A stretch of 64,000 nucleotides of DNA. Source: Haloplanus salinus (GTDB taxonomy: Archaea; Halobacteriota; Halobacteria; Halobacteriales; Haloferacaceae). The position numbers were made by a program, and so were the translations under genes. Of this stretch, positions 52,597 through 62,028 are shown piece by piece. The DNA lies in contig NZ_QPHM01000003.1 in assembly GCF_003336245.1 (NCBI RefSeq), forward strand, positions 310,001-374,000, given 5' to 3'. The notes beneath the pieces were generated by a model, which saw only the letters and a program-made list of their open reading frames with translations, ran no database searches and had not been told where the DNA came from. How positions within the stretch are numbered: the stretch's first letter is position 1; every line of letters begins with the position of its first letter.

Positions 52597-54093
52597 ATGG
52601 CTACTGACCAGTACACGCAACGACGCGGACGGAGCACCGACTCGACGAACGACGGCACTCCAGCAGCCGACCACGCCCACGTGCCGGCGCTCATCGCCGA
52701 AGAATATACACTCCGGTTCGCCGGACTCGCTGACGGCGATGCGGAGGCAGTTCCCGGAAACGACGAGCATTCACCGGAAGTTTGGTGTGGAGACGACAGT
52801 GTGAATTCACTCGAGCAGGTCATCGAGGTGCTACCACGAGCCAGTTCCGGGGAACTCTGGGCGACCAACGAGCTCGTCGCGACCGATGGCGCCATCGACA
52901 TCACCGCTATCGAGTCGGTTCACGGGCTCGATACGGATGCGCTCGAACGGACGGCCGGACGCTCGCTAGACGAGCTAGCCGCCCGGACCGACGCCGAGCC
53001 GATCGTCCCCGTCGACGATCACCAGGACATCGTCGACCGGCGACGGAAGGCGCTGTGTGCGCTGGGCTACGACGTCCGGTTCCGCTGGCAGATCGCCTCC
53101 GACCGCTACTCGATTATCAATCCGCAAGAAGCCTACCAGCCGATCATCACTGCACTCCGGCGACGGAGTGAAACCGGGGCATTCGGCTGGCTGAGCTACC
53201 GCGATTGGGGCGGGCTGCTCAAGCTGTTCGTCGTCTGTCCCGGCCTCAAGCAGGTCGTCGGCCCGCCTGAGGGGGCGGTCGACATCGACGACGAGGACGA
53301 TATCGATGCCCTCGGGGACCGTCGCGTTGGGGATACCGGGACGGCGGATTCAGACGAGGAGCTGGTCGTGTACGGCGGCTTCGAGACGGGGTACGACTTC
53401 CGGGGAACCCAGACGCTGTGGGCGAAGCCGATTCTGTACTTCCCCAACAGTGAAACGGTCGTTCCGGATACGGGTCAACGCTACACTCGCCGGCACTACG
53501 GACAGGCGACCAACGCCGATCACGAACGGGCGAACGACCGGGTGCCCATCAGCGAGTGGTGGGCGTCAATATACGACGACGTCGAGACGCGACTGGTCGA
53601 TGTCGACGAAACACTCCGGCGGGCCCGGGCGATCACCTACGATTTCGATGTGCTTCCGTTCTCGGCTGCCGACTGCTATCGGTACTGGGGTATCGCCGAC
53701 ACGTACGCTGCTGTTGCGGCTGACAGGGCGACTAGCCTCGCCGATCCCACGTCCCGACCGACGGTGTTCAACCTCCAACTGTCGTTGCTGATTGCGCTCC
53801 TGGAGGAGTACACTGGGTCGTGGGCCTCGAACACCTATCAGGAGTATTTGGAAGTGGCCGGCGAGTTGCTTCGGACCCCGGCGATGATGATCCAACTGGC
53901 CATGCAGGAACACGACCGGCAGGTCGAAGACGCGGCCGAACGGGTCCTCACAGAGGGCCAGCAGACGTTGAGTGACGCCCTCGAGGATATCGTCGATATC
54001 CCGGGCATCGACGTCGACACGGAGGCCGCGCTCTCGGATGGGGAAGCCCAGCGACTCCACGACGAGGTTCAGCAGCAGCTAGACGATATCTGA
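52597..54093 (+). CDS. Conserved plasmid-type protein of unknown function upstream of the AAA ATPase
   Basis: This 498-residue protein starts at ATG 52597 (MATDQYTQRRGRSTDSTNDG). A longer frame to 52372 exists but is not conserved-looking. After a hydrophilic N-terminus a segment (VDRRRKALCALGYDVRFRWQ, then IASDRYSIINPQEAYQPIIT, about 147-186) resembles the DUF932 phage/plasmid proteins, in which similar 'YxIINPxE' blocks occur. The middle is beta-rich with FETGYDFRGTQTLWAKPILY. The C-terminal third is helical (AADCYRYWGIADTYAAVAAD, then SLLIALLEEYTGSWASNTYQ). No catalytic motif is visible. It is the first gene of a cassette followed by a MoxR-like ATPase, a winged-helix protein and a VWA protein, and probably supplies the target-recognition or structural part. 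Function unknown. Confidence 0.6.
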   Translation: MATDQYTQRRGRSTDSTNDGTPAADHAHVPALIAEEYTLRFAGLADGDAEAVPGNDEHSPEVWCGDDSVNSLEQVIEVLPRASSGELWATNELVATDGAIDITAIESVHGLDTDALERTAGRSLDELAARTDAEPIVPVDDHQDIVDRRRKALCALGYDVRFRWQIASDRYSIINPQEAYQPIITALRRRSETGAFGWLSYRDWGGLLKLFVVCPGLKQVVGPPEGAVDIDDEDDIDALGDRRVGDTGTADSDEELVVYGGFETGYDFRGTQTLWAKPILYFPNSETVVPDTGQRYTRRHYGQATNADHERANDRVPISEWWASIYDDVETRLVDVDETLRRARAITYDFDVLPFSAADCYRYWGIADTYAAVAADRATSLADPTSRPTVFNLQLSLLIALLEEYTGSWASNTYQEYLEVAGELLRTPAMMIQLAMQEHDRQVEDAAERVLTEGQQTLSDALEDIVDIPGIDVDTEAALSDGEAQRLHDEVQQQLDDI

Positions 54094-54209
54094 ATTGACC
54101 GACCGTCGACTCGACGCGCACCGATTTCTCGCTTCCAATCGAACGACGGAGACTCCGAGAAAGGCAGTGAGTGCGCTTCGACTCGGAGGCTCCAAAACGC
54201 ACCCGTACC

Positions 54210-55811
54210 ATGTCATCCACAACTAGCGACGACGCGGACAGCCAGCCCGACGAACAGGCCGTCTTGAGCCACCTCGTACGACGACTCCTCCGACGTGAGG
54301 GGGGCCAGGTCCCGCTCAAACGAGTCACCCTTCGAGTGAGCGACTACGTCGATATCGGTGAACAGGCCGCCGCTGACCTCATCGACGAGGGTGCCGACGC
54401 CGGGATCTACACGCTGGAGCGAGGTGCTGGTGGAACGACGACGATCACCGGCGTCACTCCCCACGGTCCCGAACCTGACGTCATCATCGCGGCCTTCGGG
54501 GCCACGGCGGACACGCCCGACTTCACCATCATCAGCGTCGTGACCGAGAGTATCGACGAAGCCCTCCGGGAGGCGGGCTACGAGACGTTCGCGGACCTCG
54601 CTAACGCCGGTGTCGACGACCTCGTCGGGCTGACCGGGACGCTCACCGAAAGTCGGGCGGCAGCCATCCTCCAGGAGGCACCACAGCACGTCCCCGTCGG
54701 GACTCGTCTCGCATCTGCTGCCGCCCAGCGATACGCTCGCAGGCTCGACACCGAGACGGACCGCGGGGTGGCGCGGATAGTCGACCTCGCGACCACCGAT
54801 GTCACCGTGGGCGAACCGGTCTACCGAACAGATGAGCTCGATCCCGACGCTCTCGAGGCGCAGTACGTCAGTGCCGTCGGTCGCAACGCCGACGACCCCG
54901 TGGCGACCGGCCTCCACATTCTCGATGATCCGGACCACCCCGACGTGCCGAAGGCAGCGACTCATCCCGACGCCGGCGACGACGCGCTCCCCGTCGACGA
55001 CGCCGGCCGGGTCATCCCGCCGGCTGTTCCCATCGAACCGCGACTCCAACTCCCGCTCGATGAACTGCTCGCGAAGAAACTCGCCCGAGGGCTGGTCCCC
55101 GTCCGCCTCGTCGGGCCGCGCGGCTCGGGAAAAAACTACTTAGTCAAGTACCTCTGCCACAAGACAAATCGTGGCTACGTCTCCATCGATTGTGACGAGG
55201 CGACCCACACCGAGGATCTGTTCGGTCCGCTCACGCCGACCGAGGACGGACTGATCGTCCCCCGGACCGGACCCGCCAAGCAGGCACTCCTGAACGGGTC
55301 GGTGTTGGTGCTCAACGAGTTTCCCGTGATGCGGGCCGGCGCCGCGATGGCCCTCCATCGCCTGCTCAACGAGGGGAAGTTGCTGGTGAAGGCCCACGGC
55401 GAGCTGGTCGAGCCCCATCCGTCGGCGCGCATCGTGATCACGATGAATCCGCCCACCCGGGAGTACCGCGATTCCGAACCGATGAACTCCGCTACCCGTG
55501 GACGGTTCCGGGCGCTGGAGCAGCCCTACATTCAGGACGTCGAGGTCGAACTCAACACGCTGGACGCCCAGGTCAACAGCGGCACCAGTGTCGTCGACAG
55601 AGGCACTCTCAGGAAGGTCGTCCAGTTCGCCCACCAGACTCGTCAGAACGAGAACTGGCCGACGCTGTCGACGCGGAACCTTGTCATCGTCTGCGAACAC
55701 ATCGAGGACGGCGCCGCGCCGAAGGCCGCGGTGAAGAACGAGGTGTGGGCGGTTGCTGAGCCAAACCAGTATCCCGGAGATACCTACGAGACGCTCGACA
55801 ATTATTTGTGA
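54210..55811 (+). CDS. MoxR-like AAA ATPase with N-terminal winged-helix and HhH regions
   Basis: This 533-residue protein starts at ATG 54210 (MSSTTSDDADSQPDEQAVLS). Residues 10-75 look like a winged helix (LSHLVRRLLRREGGQVPLKR), and 115-145 a helix-hairpin-helix (TFADLANAGVDDLVGLTGTL). The AAA core has Walker A RLVGPRGSGKN (about 302-309), a Walker B-like strand VLVLNEFPVMRAGAAM (about 366-380) with LNEF in place of the common DE, and sensor 1 ARIVITMNPP (about 405-415). The C-terminal helices follow (TLRKVVQFAHQTRQNENWPT). MoxR-type ATPases work with VWA proteins as chaperone-like machines. The VWA gene lies downstream at 58047. The asparagine in Walker B may weaken ATP hydrolysis. Confidence 0.8.
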   Translation: MSSTTSDDADSQPDEQAVLSHLVRRLLRREGGQVPLKRVTLRVSDYVDIGEQAAADLIDEGADAGIYTLERGAGGTTTITGVTPHGPEPDVIIAAFGATADTPDFTIISVVTESIDEALREAGYETFADLANAGVDDLVGLTGTLTESRAAAILQEAPQHVPVGTRLASAAAQRYARRLDTETDRGVARIVDLATTDVTVGEPVYRTDELDPDALEAQYVSAVGRNADDPVATGLHILDDPDHPDVPKAATHPDAGDDALPVDDAGRVIPPAVPIEPRLQLPLDELLAKKLARGLVPVRLVGPRGSGKNYLVKYLCHKTNRGYVSIDCDEATHTEDLFGPLTPTEDGLIVPRTGPAKQALLNGSVLVLNEFPVMRAGAAMALHRLLNEGKLLVKAHGELVEPHPSARIVITMNPPTREYRDSEPMNSATRGRFRALEQPYIQDVEVELNTLDAQVNSGTSVVDRGTLRKVVQFAHQTRQNENWPTLSTRNLVIVCEHIEDGAAPKAAVKNEVWAVAEPNQYPGDTYETLDNYL

Positions 55812-55910
55812 CACCCCACGACCGCTCAGGTCTGTCGTTGCTGACTGATGGATGCGACATAATCAGTATAGGTGAGAAACTATTAGTTTGAGGGTCGCGA
55901 AGGACGGTTC

Positions 55911-56462
55911 ATGAGTGAAAAACAACCTGCCTGGCCAGCGGGGATGGACGCCGCCGAGCGCGTCCGACACGTCGCGCTCACCCGGACGATGGCGCGGAAT
56001 GCCGGGTGGATCGCGACTGAAGCAGACGTCTCCCGCGATACGGCCGTGAAGTACCTCTCGCGGATGGCCGAGCAGGGAGATCTCGAGGTCGTCGAGACGG
56101 CGGAGGGAACCTGCTACAAACCAGATCCCGTCACCCAGTTCCTCGACGAGGTCCGCGATCTCGCAGAAACACACTCGCAGGAGGAACTCACCGCGGAACT
56201 CCGAGACATCGCTGACGAGATCGACCGCTGGAAGCGCGAGTTCGACGTGGAGTCGCTTGCCGAACTCCGCCAGTCAGTCGGCGACGACGACCTCTCGGCC
56301 GAACAGCGCCGCGAGCGCCTCGACATCGTCGAAGAGTGGGAGTACGATGTCGAGATGCGCGAGGCGATCCGGCTGGCCATCGGGCTCAAGGACTCGCTCA
56401 CCGAACTCGGCGCGGGGACGGACCAGGGATACACCCCAGACAGCCAACCCCAGGAAGGGTAA
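55911..56462 (+). CDS. Winged-helix protein of the DUF7342 type
   Basis: This 183-residue protein begins MSEKQPAWPAGMDAAERVRH. Residues 25-72 form a winged helix (ARNAGWIATEADVSRDTAVK, then YLSRMAEQGDLEVVETAEGT), and the rest is helical (VTQFLDEVRDLAETHSQEEL, then DIVEEWEYDVEMREAIRLAI). This matches the haloarchaeal DUF7342 transcription-regulator-like family. Its TAA stop (56460-56462) is supplied by the end of the inserted TnpB element, so the original C-terminus may have been different by a few residues. It lies in the AAA/VWA cassette and could regulate it. Confidence 0.8.
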   Translation: MSEKQPAWPAGMDAAERVRHVALTRTMARNAGWIATEADVSRDTAVKYLSRMAEQGDLEVVETAEGTCYKPDPVTQFLDEVRDLAETHSQEELTAELRDIADEIDRWKREFDVESLAELRQSVGDDDLSAEQRRERLDIVEEWEYDVEMREAIRLAIGLKDSLTELGAGTDQGYTPDSQPQEG

Positions 56463-57937
56463 ACTACCCCACCCTACTCCCTCGGCGCACCGCGCCTCGG
56501 TCGTTGAGGGTGGGGCTTTGATGTGGACTCCCAGCGATTAGTCGCCAGCAACAGGCTGGTGACTCCCGCCGTTCAACGTCCCACCATTCACACGCAGGTC
56601 TACTTCTGCGTCTCCGCTCCCCGACGTGGGCGAGGAACGGAGTCTGTGTATCCGTTTTCGAACGTATCGTAGCCCGATGTTCTTCGCGGCGTTGTAGTCA
56701 GCGTTCACTTCGTATCCGCAGTTCTGGCAATAGAAGCGTTCTCCATGGCGGTTATCCTCATGTGTAAACCCACAGTCCATCCGCGAACAGCGTTGAGACG
56801 TGTGGTTCGGCTCGACTTGTTTCACGGAGACGCCCTGTTCGGGCGCTTTGTACGAGACGTACTCGAACAGGCATCGGAACGCCCATACATGGTGCCACGT
56901 CGCGTGCGGAAGCCGCTCTCGTATGTCGGTCAAGTCCTCGAACGCGATTACGTCGCAGTCGTGTTCGGCGGCTTCCGCCACGAGTTCGTTAGCGACGGTG
57001 TGGATGTACTGTTTCCGCCACGCTTCTTCACGCTTCCCGAGGCGGAGTAGAGCGTTGTGGGCGGCCTGCGTGCCGCGCTGTTGCATCTCACCGCGTCGCT
57101 TCTCGAACTCACGGCACCAATGGTCGTAGTCGTCTCCCTGCCAAAACGTGCCGGTTGAGGAGACGGCGAGCGAGTTGACGCCGAGGTCGATACCGAGGGC
57201 CGTTTGGTCAGGGTGCCCGGTATCTGCCGGAACCTCTGCGTCGTCGTTCGTCCGCCGCGTCGAGATGTTGAAATAAAACTCGTCGGTTGTCGCGTCGTAC
57301 CGTAGTGTACTCTCGCGGAACTCGTAGTCCTCGGAGAGAACGTACCGTTCGTAGGGCGTCGGGCTGTCTGCCGGAAGGATGAACGACGGTTCGACCCGGC
57401 CCTCAACAGTCGCCAGCGACACCTTGTTACGGTAGAAGGTCGCGCTCCGCGTGTCGTAGTCCATCGTCTCGGCGGTGAACGTCGGTTGAGAGACGCGCTG
57501 TTTCTTCTTCCAGCGTTCGACAACGCTTTTACGGCTTCAACGGCGCGTTTGATGGCGGCTTGGACGAGTTGTGCCTGTAGCTCCGTCTCCTCTCGAAGTT
57601 TGGAGTAGAGTGCGTCACGAACCTGCCGTTTATTGGTCTTACACTCGGTGTAGGAGGTGTCCGACCAACAGTAGTCGGCGGTTCGGTTCGCGCAGTACAG
57701 GTATTGCTCGGCGGTTTGGTGGAGTGCGTCGCGTTGATCGTCGGAAACGGCGAGTTTCACGACGGCGGTTCGACGCACGTCCATACGTCAGAGAGGGTCT
57801 GACGATACGTATACGTTCGGGAGTCGGCGGGTTGCAGTATGCCGGTTGTGTCGTACTATGTCGGGTTCCTCCCCGGCCCACTCGCTCCCCTTGGTCGCTC
57901 CTTGAGGCCGGAGGCTCCACCTCGAAAATGCTGAATT
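56461..57937 (-). mobile_element. IS1341-type TnpB element, copy 2 (inverted)
   Basis: This is the same element as at 40775-42250, in the opposite direction and of the same length (about 1477 bases). The right end lies at 56461 (TAAACTACCCC) and the left end at about 57937 (GCTGAAT). It interrupts the AAA/VWA cassette between the DUF7342 and VWA genes. Its left end lies 6 bases from an inverted-repeat copy. Confidence 0.75.
56538..57784 (-). pseudogene. tnpB: TnpB with a single-base frameshift
   Basis: This is nearly the same TnpB as at 40921. The first 86 codons (MDVRRTAVVKLAVSDDQRDA ...) run from 57784 to a point near 57530, where one base is missing (GCCGTAAAAGCG here, GCCGTTAAAAGCG in the intact copy). 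The remaining frame (MDYDTRSATFYRNKVSLATV ... to the end) is otherwise full, with the RuvC residues in GIDLGVNSLAV, VIAFEDLTDIRE and NADYNAAKN and the zinc ribbon CSRMDC ... CQNCGY. No full-length protein can be made without frameshifting. The element may still move if TnpA is supplied. Confidence 0.85.
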
Positions 57938-57942
57938 CAATA

Positions 57943-57984
57943 GTTACCACACACCAGCAACATCTTCGAGGATCGTGGGGTAAC
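57943..57984. repeat. Dispersed inverted repeat, copy c
   Basis: GTTACCACAC (57943-57952, one mismatch to the consensus) and GTGGGGTAAC (57975-57984) with a 22-base centre. It lies about 60 bases upstream of the VWA gene and immediately beside the left end of the TnpB element. Confidence 0.7.
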
Positions 57985-58046
57985 TAAGCTCGCGGATTTA
58001 GCGCTTGCAAGGGAGCGGAGAGGTCCGATGCCTCTCGTTCCTCATC

Positions 58047-60662
58047 ATGTCCGATACCAATTCCTCGGTCACTTCGAACGCCTTGATCGAGACGTTCACT
58101 CCCGACATCCACGCCAGAGTGCGGGCGTCAGCCGGTCGCGCCGACCGGCTCCAAGCGTTCCTGCAGGGCCATCTCCCGGCCGGCGTCGAAGTCAAAGTCG
58201 TCCTCACCCCTGCGGTACAGACGGCGGCGGTTCTGCCTGCCGACGTCGACGCGCTGGTCAGCAGTGACGCAACCGACCTCGAACGACGACAGGCCGCTCA
58301 GTTGCTCGACGGCATCGACGAAGCGTTTCTCGTACTCGTCACGACTGCTCCGGCGCCGCTGGAGCGGGTGCCGCTGAACGACCAGCTCACCGCCGACCAC
58401 GCCCACCAGTTCGGGCTCGCCTTCCACGAGCTCCTCCACATCCTCAAGACCGCGATCGCCCCAATCGCCGCATTGCTTGACGCCGAGGTCGACCCGAAAT
58501 ACCATCAGCACGTCCACGAGTTGATCAACATCGTCGAGGACGGCGCAATCGAGCACGAGGCGATCCACGGCGCGAACTTCAGCGAGACTGCCGAGATCCG
58601 GCTCGAACTCACCCGTCGAATCCACTCGCAGACTCCCGACGACCTCGGAGATGGGCAGCAGGCACGCCTCTCGTTCTGGGACGCGGTGACCACCGCTCTG
58701 TACGACGCCGCGGTGTACCCGACCGGCACCACCGAGGTCCTGCTCGACGGAGACGACGACCGCGTCGGGTTCGTCTCCGAGGCCGACGAGATCGCCTTTC
58801 GGTCGGTACAAGATGAGCTGACTCAGCTCGCTGCTGATGCCCTCGCTATTCGAGGTGTCGACCTCGACGACGCGACCCACAGGCACGACAAGACCGCCTC
58901 GGTCGAGCGGGCCCGCCGCGTCATCGATACCTGGACGTCGACGCTCCAGCCGGTCGTTGCGAGCGCCGTCGAGCCAACAGGCGAATCGCAGAGCCACGGT
59001 GGCGCTGACTCAGGAACTGACGGGCACGACCACTCGCCGCAGGAGGACGGACCTACTAGTACTCCCGAGGCAACTGGGGTCTCGGTCGATCGCGAGGCAA
59101 CGGCGGACCCGTATCAGGACGTGTTCGACCATCCCGCGATGACGCCGGATCCCGCCAGAGAGGATACGGACGGCACGGTCAGCTCGCCCGAGCCGGATAC
59201 CGAGGACGTCACTGGTGACACCGCATCGACCCCAGTCGACCAGAAGGGGGACGAGCAGAAGCGTGATCAAGAGCCGTCGATAGCGGACGGCGATTCAGCG
59301 TCGCGTGCAGACTCGTCCATCGAACCCGACGAGGAGCCAGCGGAGCACACGTCAAGATCCCACGCACTCGCGGCGGCTGTCGAGCGCGCTCGCGAAAATC
59401 GGGACGATTCGGGAGACAGGACTGATCCATCGTCCCCATCAGCTACGATAAGTGAACGAGTCACTCCCGACGACCAGTCGGTCCAGACACCACTCGATGC
59501 GTTCGACGTCGGAGCGACAGCCACCGAGTCTGCGGAGACTAACAACCTGAGCGGACCCTCGAACGATCCAATCCCGTCTGGCGAGGATGAACAGATAGAA
59601 CATCGCGATGGAGATGTCGAGACCGCAGCAACGAACGAACCGGAGCCGGGGCCAGCTCACGAGCGCGTCGAGCGGGCCGCACCGTCGCCGACAGAGTACG
59701 GACAGGCGCTCGAACACGACCGTGAGGTCGCCAAACAAGAGGCGGCCCGAGAAGAAGTCAACCGGGAAGCTGTCGAGCGAGAGCTTCGCGACCTCGGTGA
59801 TGTCTTCGATCGGCGCCACCAAGGCGACGAGAACCACCGGGAGGACGGGACCGAGACGGGTGCAGGTGGGAACGGTGCCGGACCGGAGCGTCTCGACGAC
59901 GTCGTGTTCGTCCCGGTCACCGACGACCTCGTCCCACCGGGGCAATGGAGTGGAGTCGAGGACGGCGCCGCCCGCGTCGCGCAGGTCCTCGAAAAGGAGC
60001 TCGCGCTCGAACGGCAACGAGGAACCCGGAGCGGGTTGACCGCTGGTCGGTACGATACTCGCGCCGGTCATCGGCTCGCCATCGGCGATCCACGGGTCTG
60101 TGAAACTCCGACGCCTGGTCGCGAGAAACGCTACGCCCTCGTGCTCGTGCTAGATCGGTCGGAGTCGATGCGCAACGGTAGCCCCCCGAAAATAGAGGTT
60201 GCAACACAGGCGGTCGCCCGACTCGCCGTCGCTGCCGAGGAACTGGGGATTCGTGTTGCCATCATCGACTTCATCGACGGTCAGGCTCGCCTTGTGAAGC
60301 CGTTCGCCGTCGAGTCGCGTCACGTCCAGACGACGCTGCTCGATACTGACTGCGGTGGTGGGACACCGCTAGCCGAGGCAATCGGTCTCGCCCGGACGGT
60401 TGTCGAAACACAGCGTGACGAACCACTGATCATCACCGTCACCGACGACCGCCCCAGCGACATCGAGGCGGTCACGCGCGAACTCCAAGCATCGTACGCT
60501 CCGGTGTGCTCGTTGACCATCGCAACCGACTGTGACCATGGGACATTAGCGCCTGATGCGTCAGCGCTGGCACCGTACTATGAACGACAGGCGGCGGTCT
60601 ACGACGTCGACGCCATCGACGATCGTCTCGACCAGTTCGCGAGTCTTCTGACCGGACTGTGA
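58047..60662 (+). CDS. VWA-domain protein with N-terminal HExxH region (AAA-ATPase partner)
   Basis: This 871-residue protein starts at ATG 58047 (MSDTNSSVTSNALIETFTPD). Its N-terminal 300 residues form a helical domain with FHELLHILKTAIAPIAALLD (HExxH, H127-H131) and HELINIVEDGAIEHEAIHGA, a combination resembling zinc-metallopeptidase-like domains in VWA proteins. Residues of about 305-620 are disordered and acidic. The C-terminal 190 residues are a VWA domain: LVLVLDRSESMRNGSPPKIE (MIDAS D-x-S-x-S from D703), TDCGGGTPLAEAIGLARTVV and ITVTDDRPSD. VWA proteins of this type work with MoxR AAA ATPases such as the one at 54210. Whether the HExxH site is catalytic is not known. The inverted repeat upstream may control it. 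Confidence 0.8.
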   Translation: MSDTNSSVTSNALIETFTPDIHARVRASAGRADRLQAFLQGHLPAGVEVKVVLTPAVQTAAVLPADVDALVSSDATDLERRQAAQLLDGIDEAFLVLVTTAPAPLERVPLNDQLTADHAHQFGLAFHELLHILKTAIAPIAALLDAEVDPKYHQHVHELINIVEDGAIEHEAIHGANFSETAEIRLELTRRIHSQTPDDLGDGQQARLSFWDAVTTALYDAAVYPTGTTEVLLDGDDDRVGFVSEADEIAFRSVQDELTQLAADALAIRGVDLDDATHRHDKTASVERARRVIDTWTSTLQPVVASAVEPTGESQSHGGADSGTDGHDHSPQEDGPTSTPEATGVSVDREATADPYQDVFDHPAMTPDPAREDTDGTVSSPEPDTEDVTGDTASTPVDQKGDEQKRDQEPSIADGDSASRADSSIEPDEEPAEHTSRSHALAAAVERARENRDDSGDRTDPSSPSATISERVTPDDQSVQTPLDAFDVGATATESAETNNLSGPSNDPIPSGEDEQIEHRDGDVETAATNEPEPGPAHERVERAAPSPTEYGQALEHDREVAKQEAAREEVNREAVERELRDLGDVFDRRHQGDENHREDGTETGAGGNGAGPERLDDVVFVPVTDDLVPPGQWSGVEDGAARVAQVLEKELALERQRGTRSGLTAGRYDTRAGHRLAIGDPRVCETPTPGREKRYALVLVLDRSESMRNGSPPKIEVATQAVARLAVAAEELGIRVAIIDFIDGQARLVKPFAVESRHVQTTLLDTDCGGGTPLAEAIGLARTVVETQRDEPLIITVTDDRPSDIEAVTRELQASYAPVCSLTIATDCDHGTLAPDASALAPYYERQAAVYDVDAIDDRLDQFASLLTGL

Positions 60663-60777
60663 CTCGTCCGCTCTGAGTTGGCGAGAGAACAGTCTGCATG
60701 GGTCGTTGGAAATCACTGCAGATTAGAACAAGCGGCGCTCTGAACATAGAGGCTGAGTTCAGCTGGCGACTTACTGA

Positions 60778-60981
60778 TCAGTCCTGTCGTTGAACCATTC
60801 CTAAGTGAATTAGGAGTCCCAATATGCCCAAGAACCCCAGCACGATACCGCGTAGTTGCGGATTCCTGAGCTCACGTTTCTCTGCGTCTGAGTACACGTA
60901 GTACCCGATTGTGGGCCAGAAGATGAGTAAATAGAGCCCAACACGGATGAGTAGACCATTGTACGCGGTCAGCAAGTCCAT
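60778..60981 (-). CDS. Small two-helix membrane protein
   Basis: This 67-residue protein has two hydrophobic stretches (NGLLIRVGLYLLIFWPTIGY, about 8-27, and LRGIVLGFLGILGLLIHLGM, about 43-62) separated by a charged loop (YVYSDAEKRELRNPQ). The plan resembles the N-terminal membrane part of phospholipase D-like proteins (PLDc_N). Function unknown. It stands alone, in a low-GC stretch. Confidence 0.55.
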   Translation of the reverse strand: MDLLTAYNGLLIRVGLYLLIFWPTIGYYVYSDAEKRELRNPQLRGIVLGFLGILGLLIHLGMVQRQD

Positions 60982-61202
60982 CAGAGAGCCACCGCCGTCT
61001 TCACGGGAACCATACCCGATCGTTCTTTTGTGTTGAAAAGTAGTTTTCGAGAAATCGGGCTATTGAGGCCGTAATTGATACACACCCCCCATTCAGCAGG
61101 ATCATCAAACCCATCAGCTATTGAGAAATTCAACAGCGCCGTCAGACTGGATCTCTCGGTAGACATTCGTTTCCGGTTTATCCACCACAGGGGAGAGAGG
61201 CC

Positions 61203-62028
61203 ATGACGACACGACGAATTCAATCCAGCAGGGGAAGCCTTCCGCCGCTCTCGCTCCCGCCAGGAGCGCTCGCAAAGACCGATCAGCAGCACCGCTACGA
61301 CGTCGACGACGAACCTCCGACCATCGAACCGATCGAACATCGCATCCGACTCGATTTCATGACCGCGGGTCCGGTTCGCCGCTCACAACTCCTCGACCAG
61401 TACAACCCGTGGACGGCCGATTCCAGCGAGGCTGACCCGTGGCGAGAGGCTGGCCAATCGAAGCCGTTCGGCTTGCTGTACGCCGAGGAATCGTGTCGAC
61501 GAACTCTCGCCGAGGAACGGCGGTACTACGACCGCGTCGAGGCAGACCCGTCAGCAGAGTTGGACGACGTCCCCTCATTTCTCGCTCACCGGTTACAGAT
61601 GTGCCGGGAAACTGATGATCCGTCTGCTGCCCTCGAGGAAGAACGAGTACGTCGCGAACGCTGGTACTCGACGGTCATCCCATGGATGAACCTCTATCAC
61701 GTCCTCAAACGTTCCTCGTACGGCTCGCTCCTACCGCCGTCGGTCGGACGTAGCGCCGACATCGACGAACTTACTGAGCACAACGCATTCGTCGGAATGG
61801 TCGTCGTCGACGACGGGGCTGACATCCGGACGGTCGCACGAGAACACGAGATCCCCGGTCGATTCGTTATTCACGAACGCGATCTCTCTTCGAGCGCCGT
61901 CGAGTGTGCACCGTCGCCGAGCGACTTCGGCATCGACCTCCCGGCTCCGCTGCTGGTCGGTGAGTACGCCAGCGGAAGCCGATATCCGCTATTGCCCTGG
62001 TCGGACGGGCTGGTCTGCTCGTGTCCGT
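61203..62028 (+). pseudogene. 5' part of an IS-interrupted gene of unknown function
   Basis: This gene starts at ATG 61203 (MTTRRIQSSRGSLPPLSLPP). It encodes about 275 residues before the right end of a TnpB element, after which the reading frame continues through IS sequence to a stop at 62078. The protein has a helical middle (EERRYYDRVEADPSAELDDV) and an acidic end (PLLVGEYASGSRYPLLPWSD), with no recognised domain. Its C-terminal part lies on the far side of the element (63326-63565). It belongs by position to the AAA/VWA region. Confidence 0.6.
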
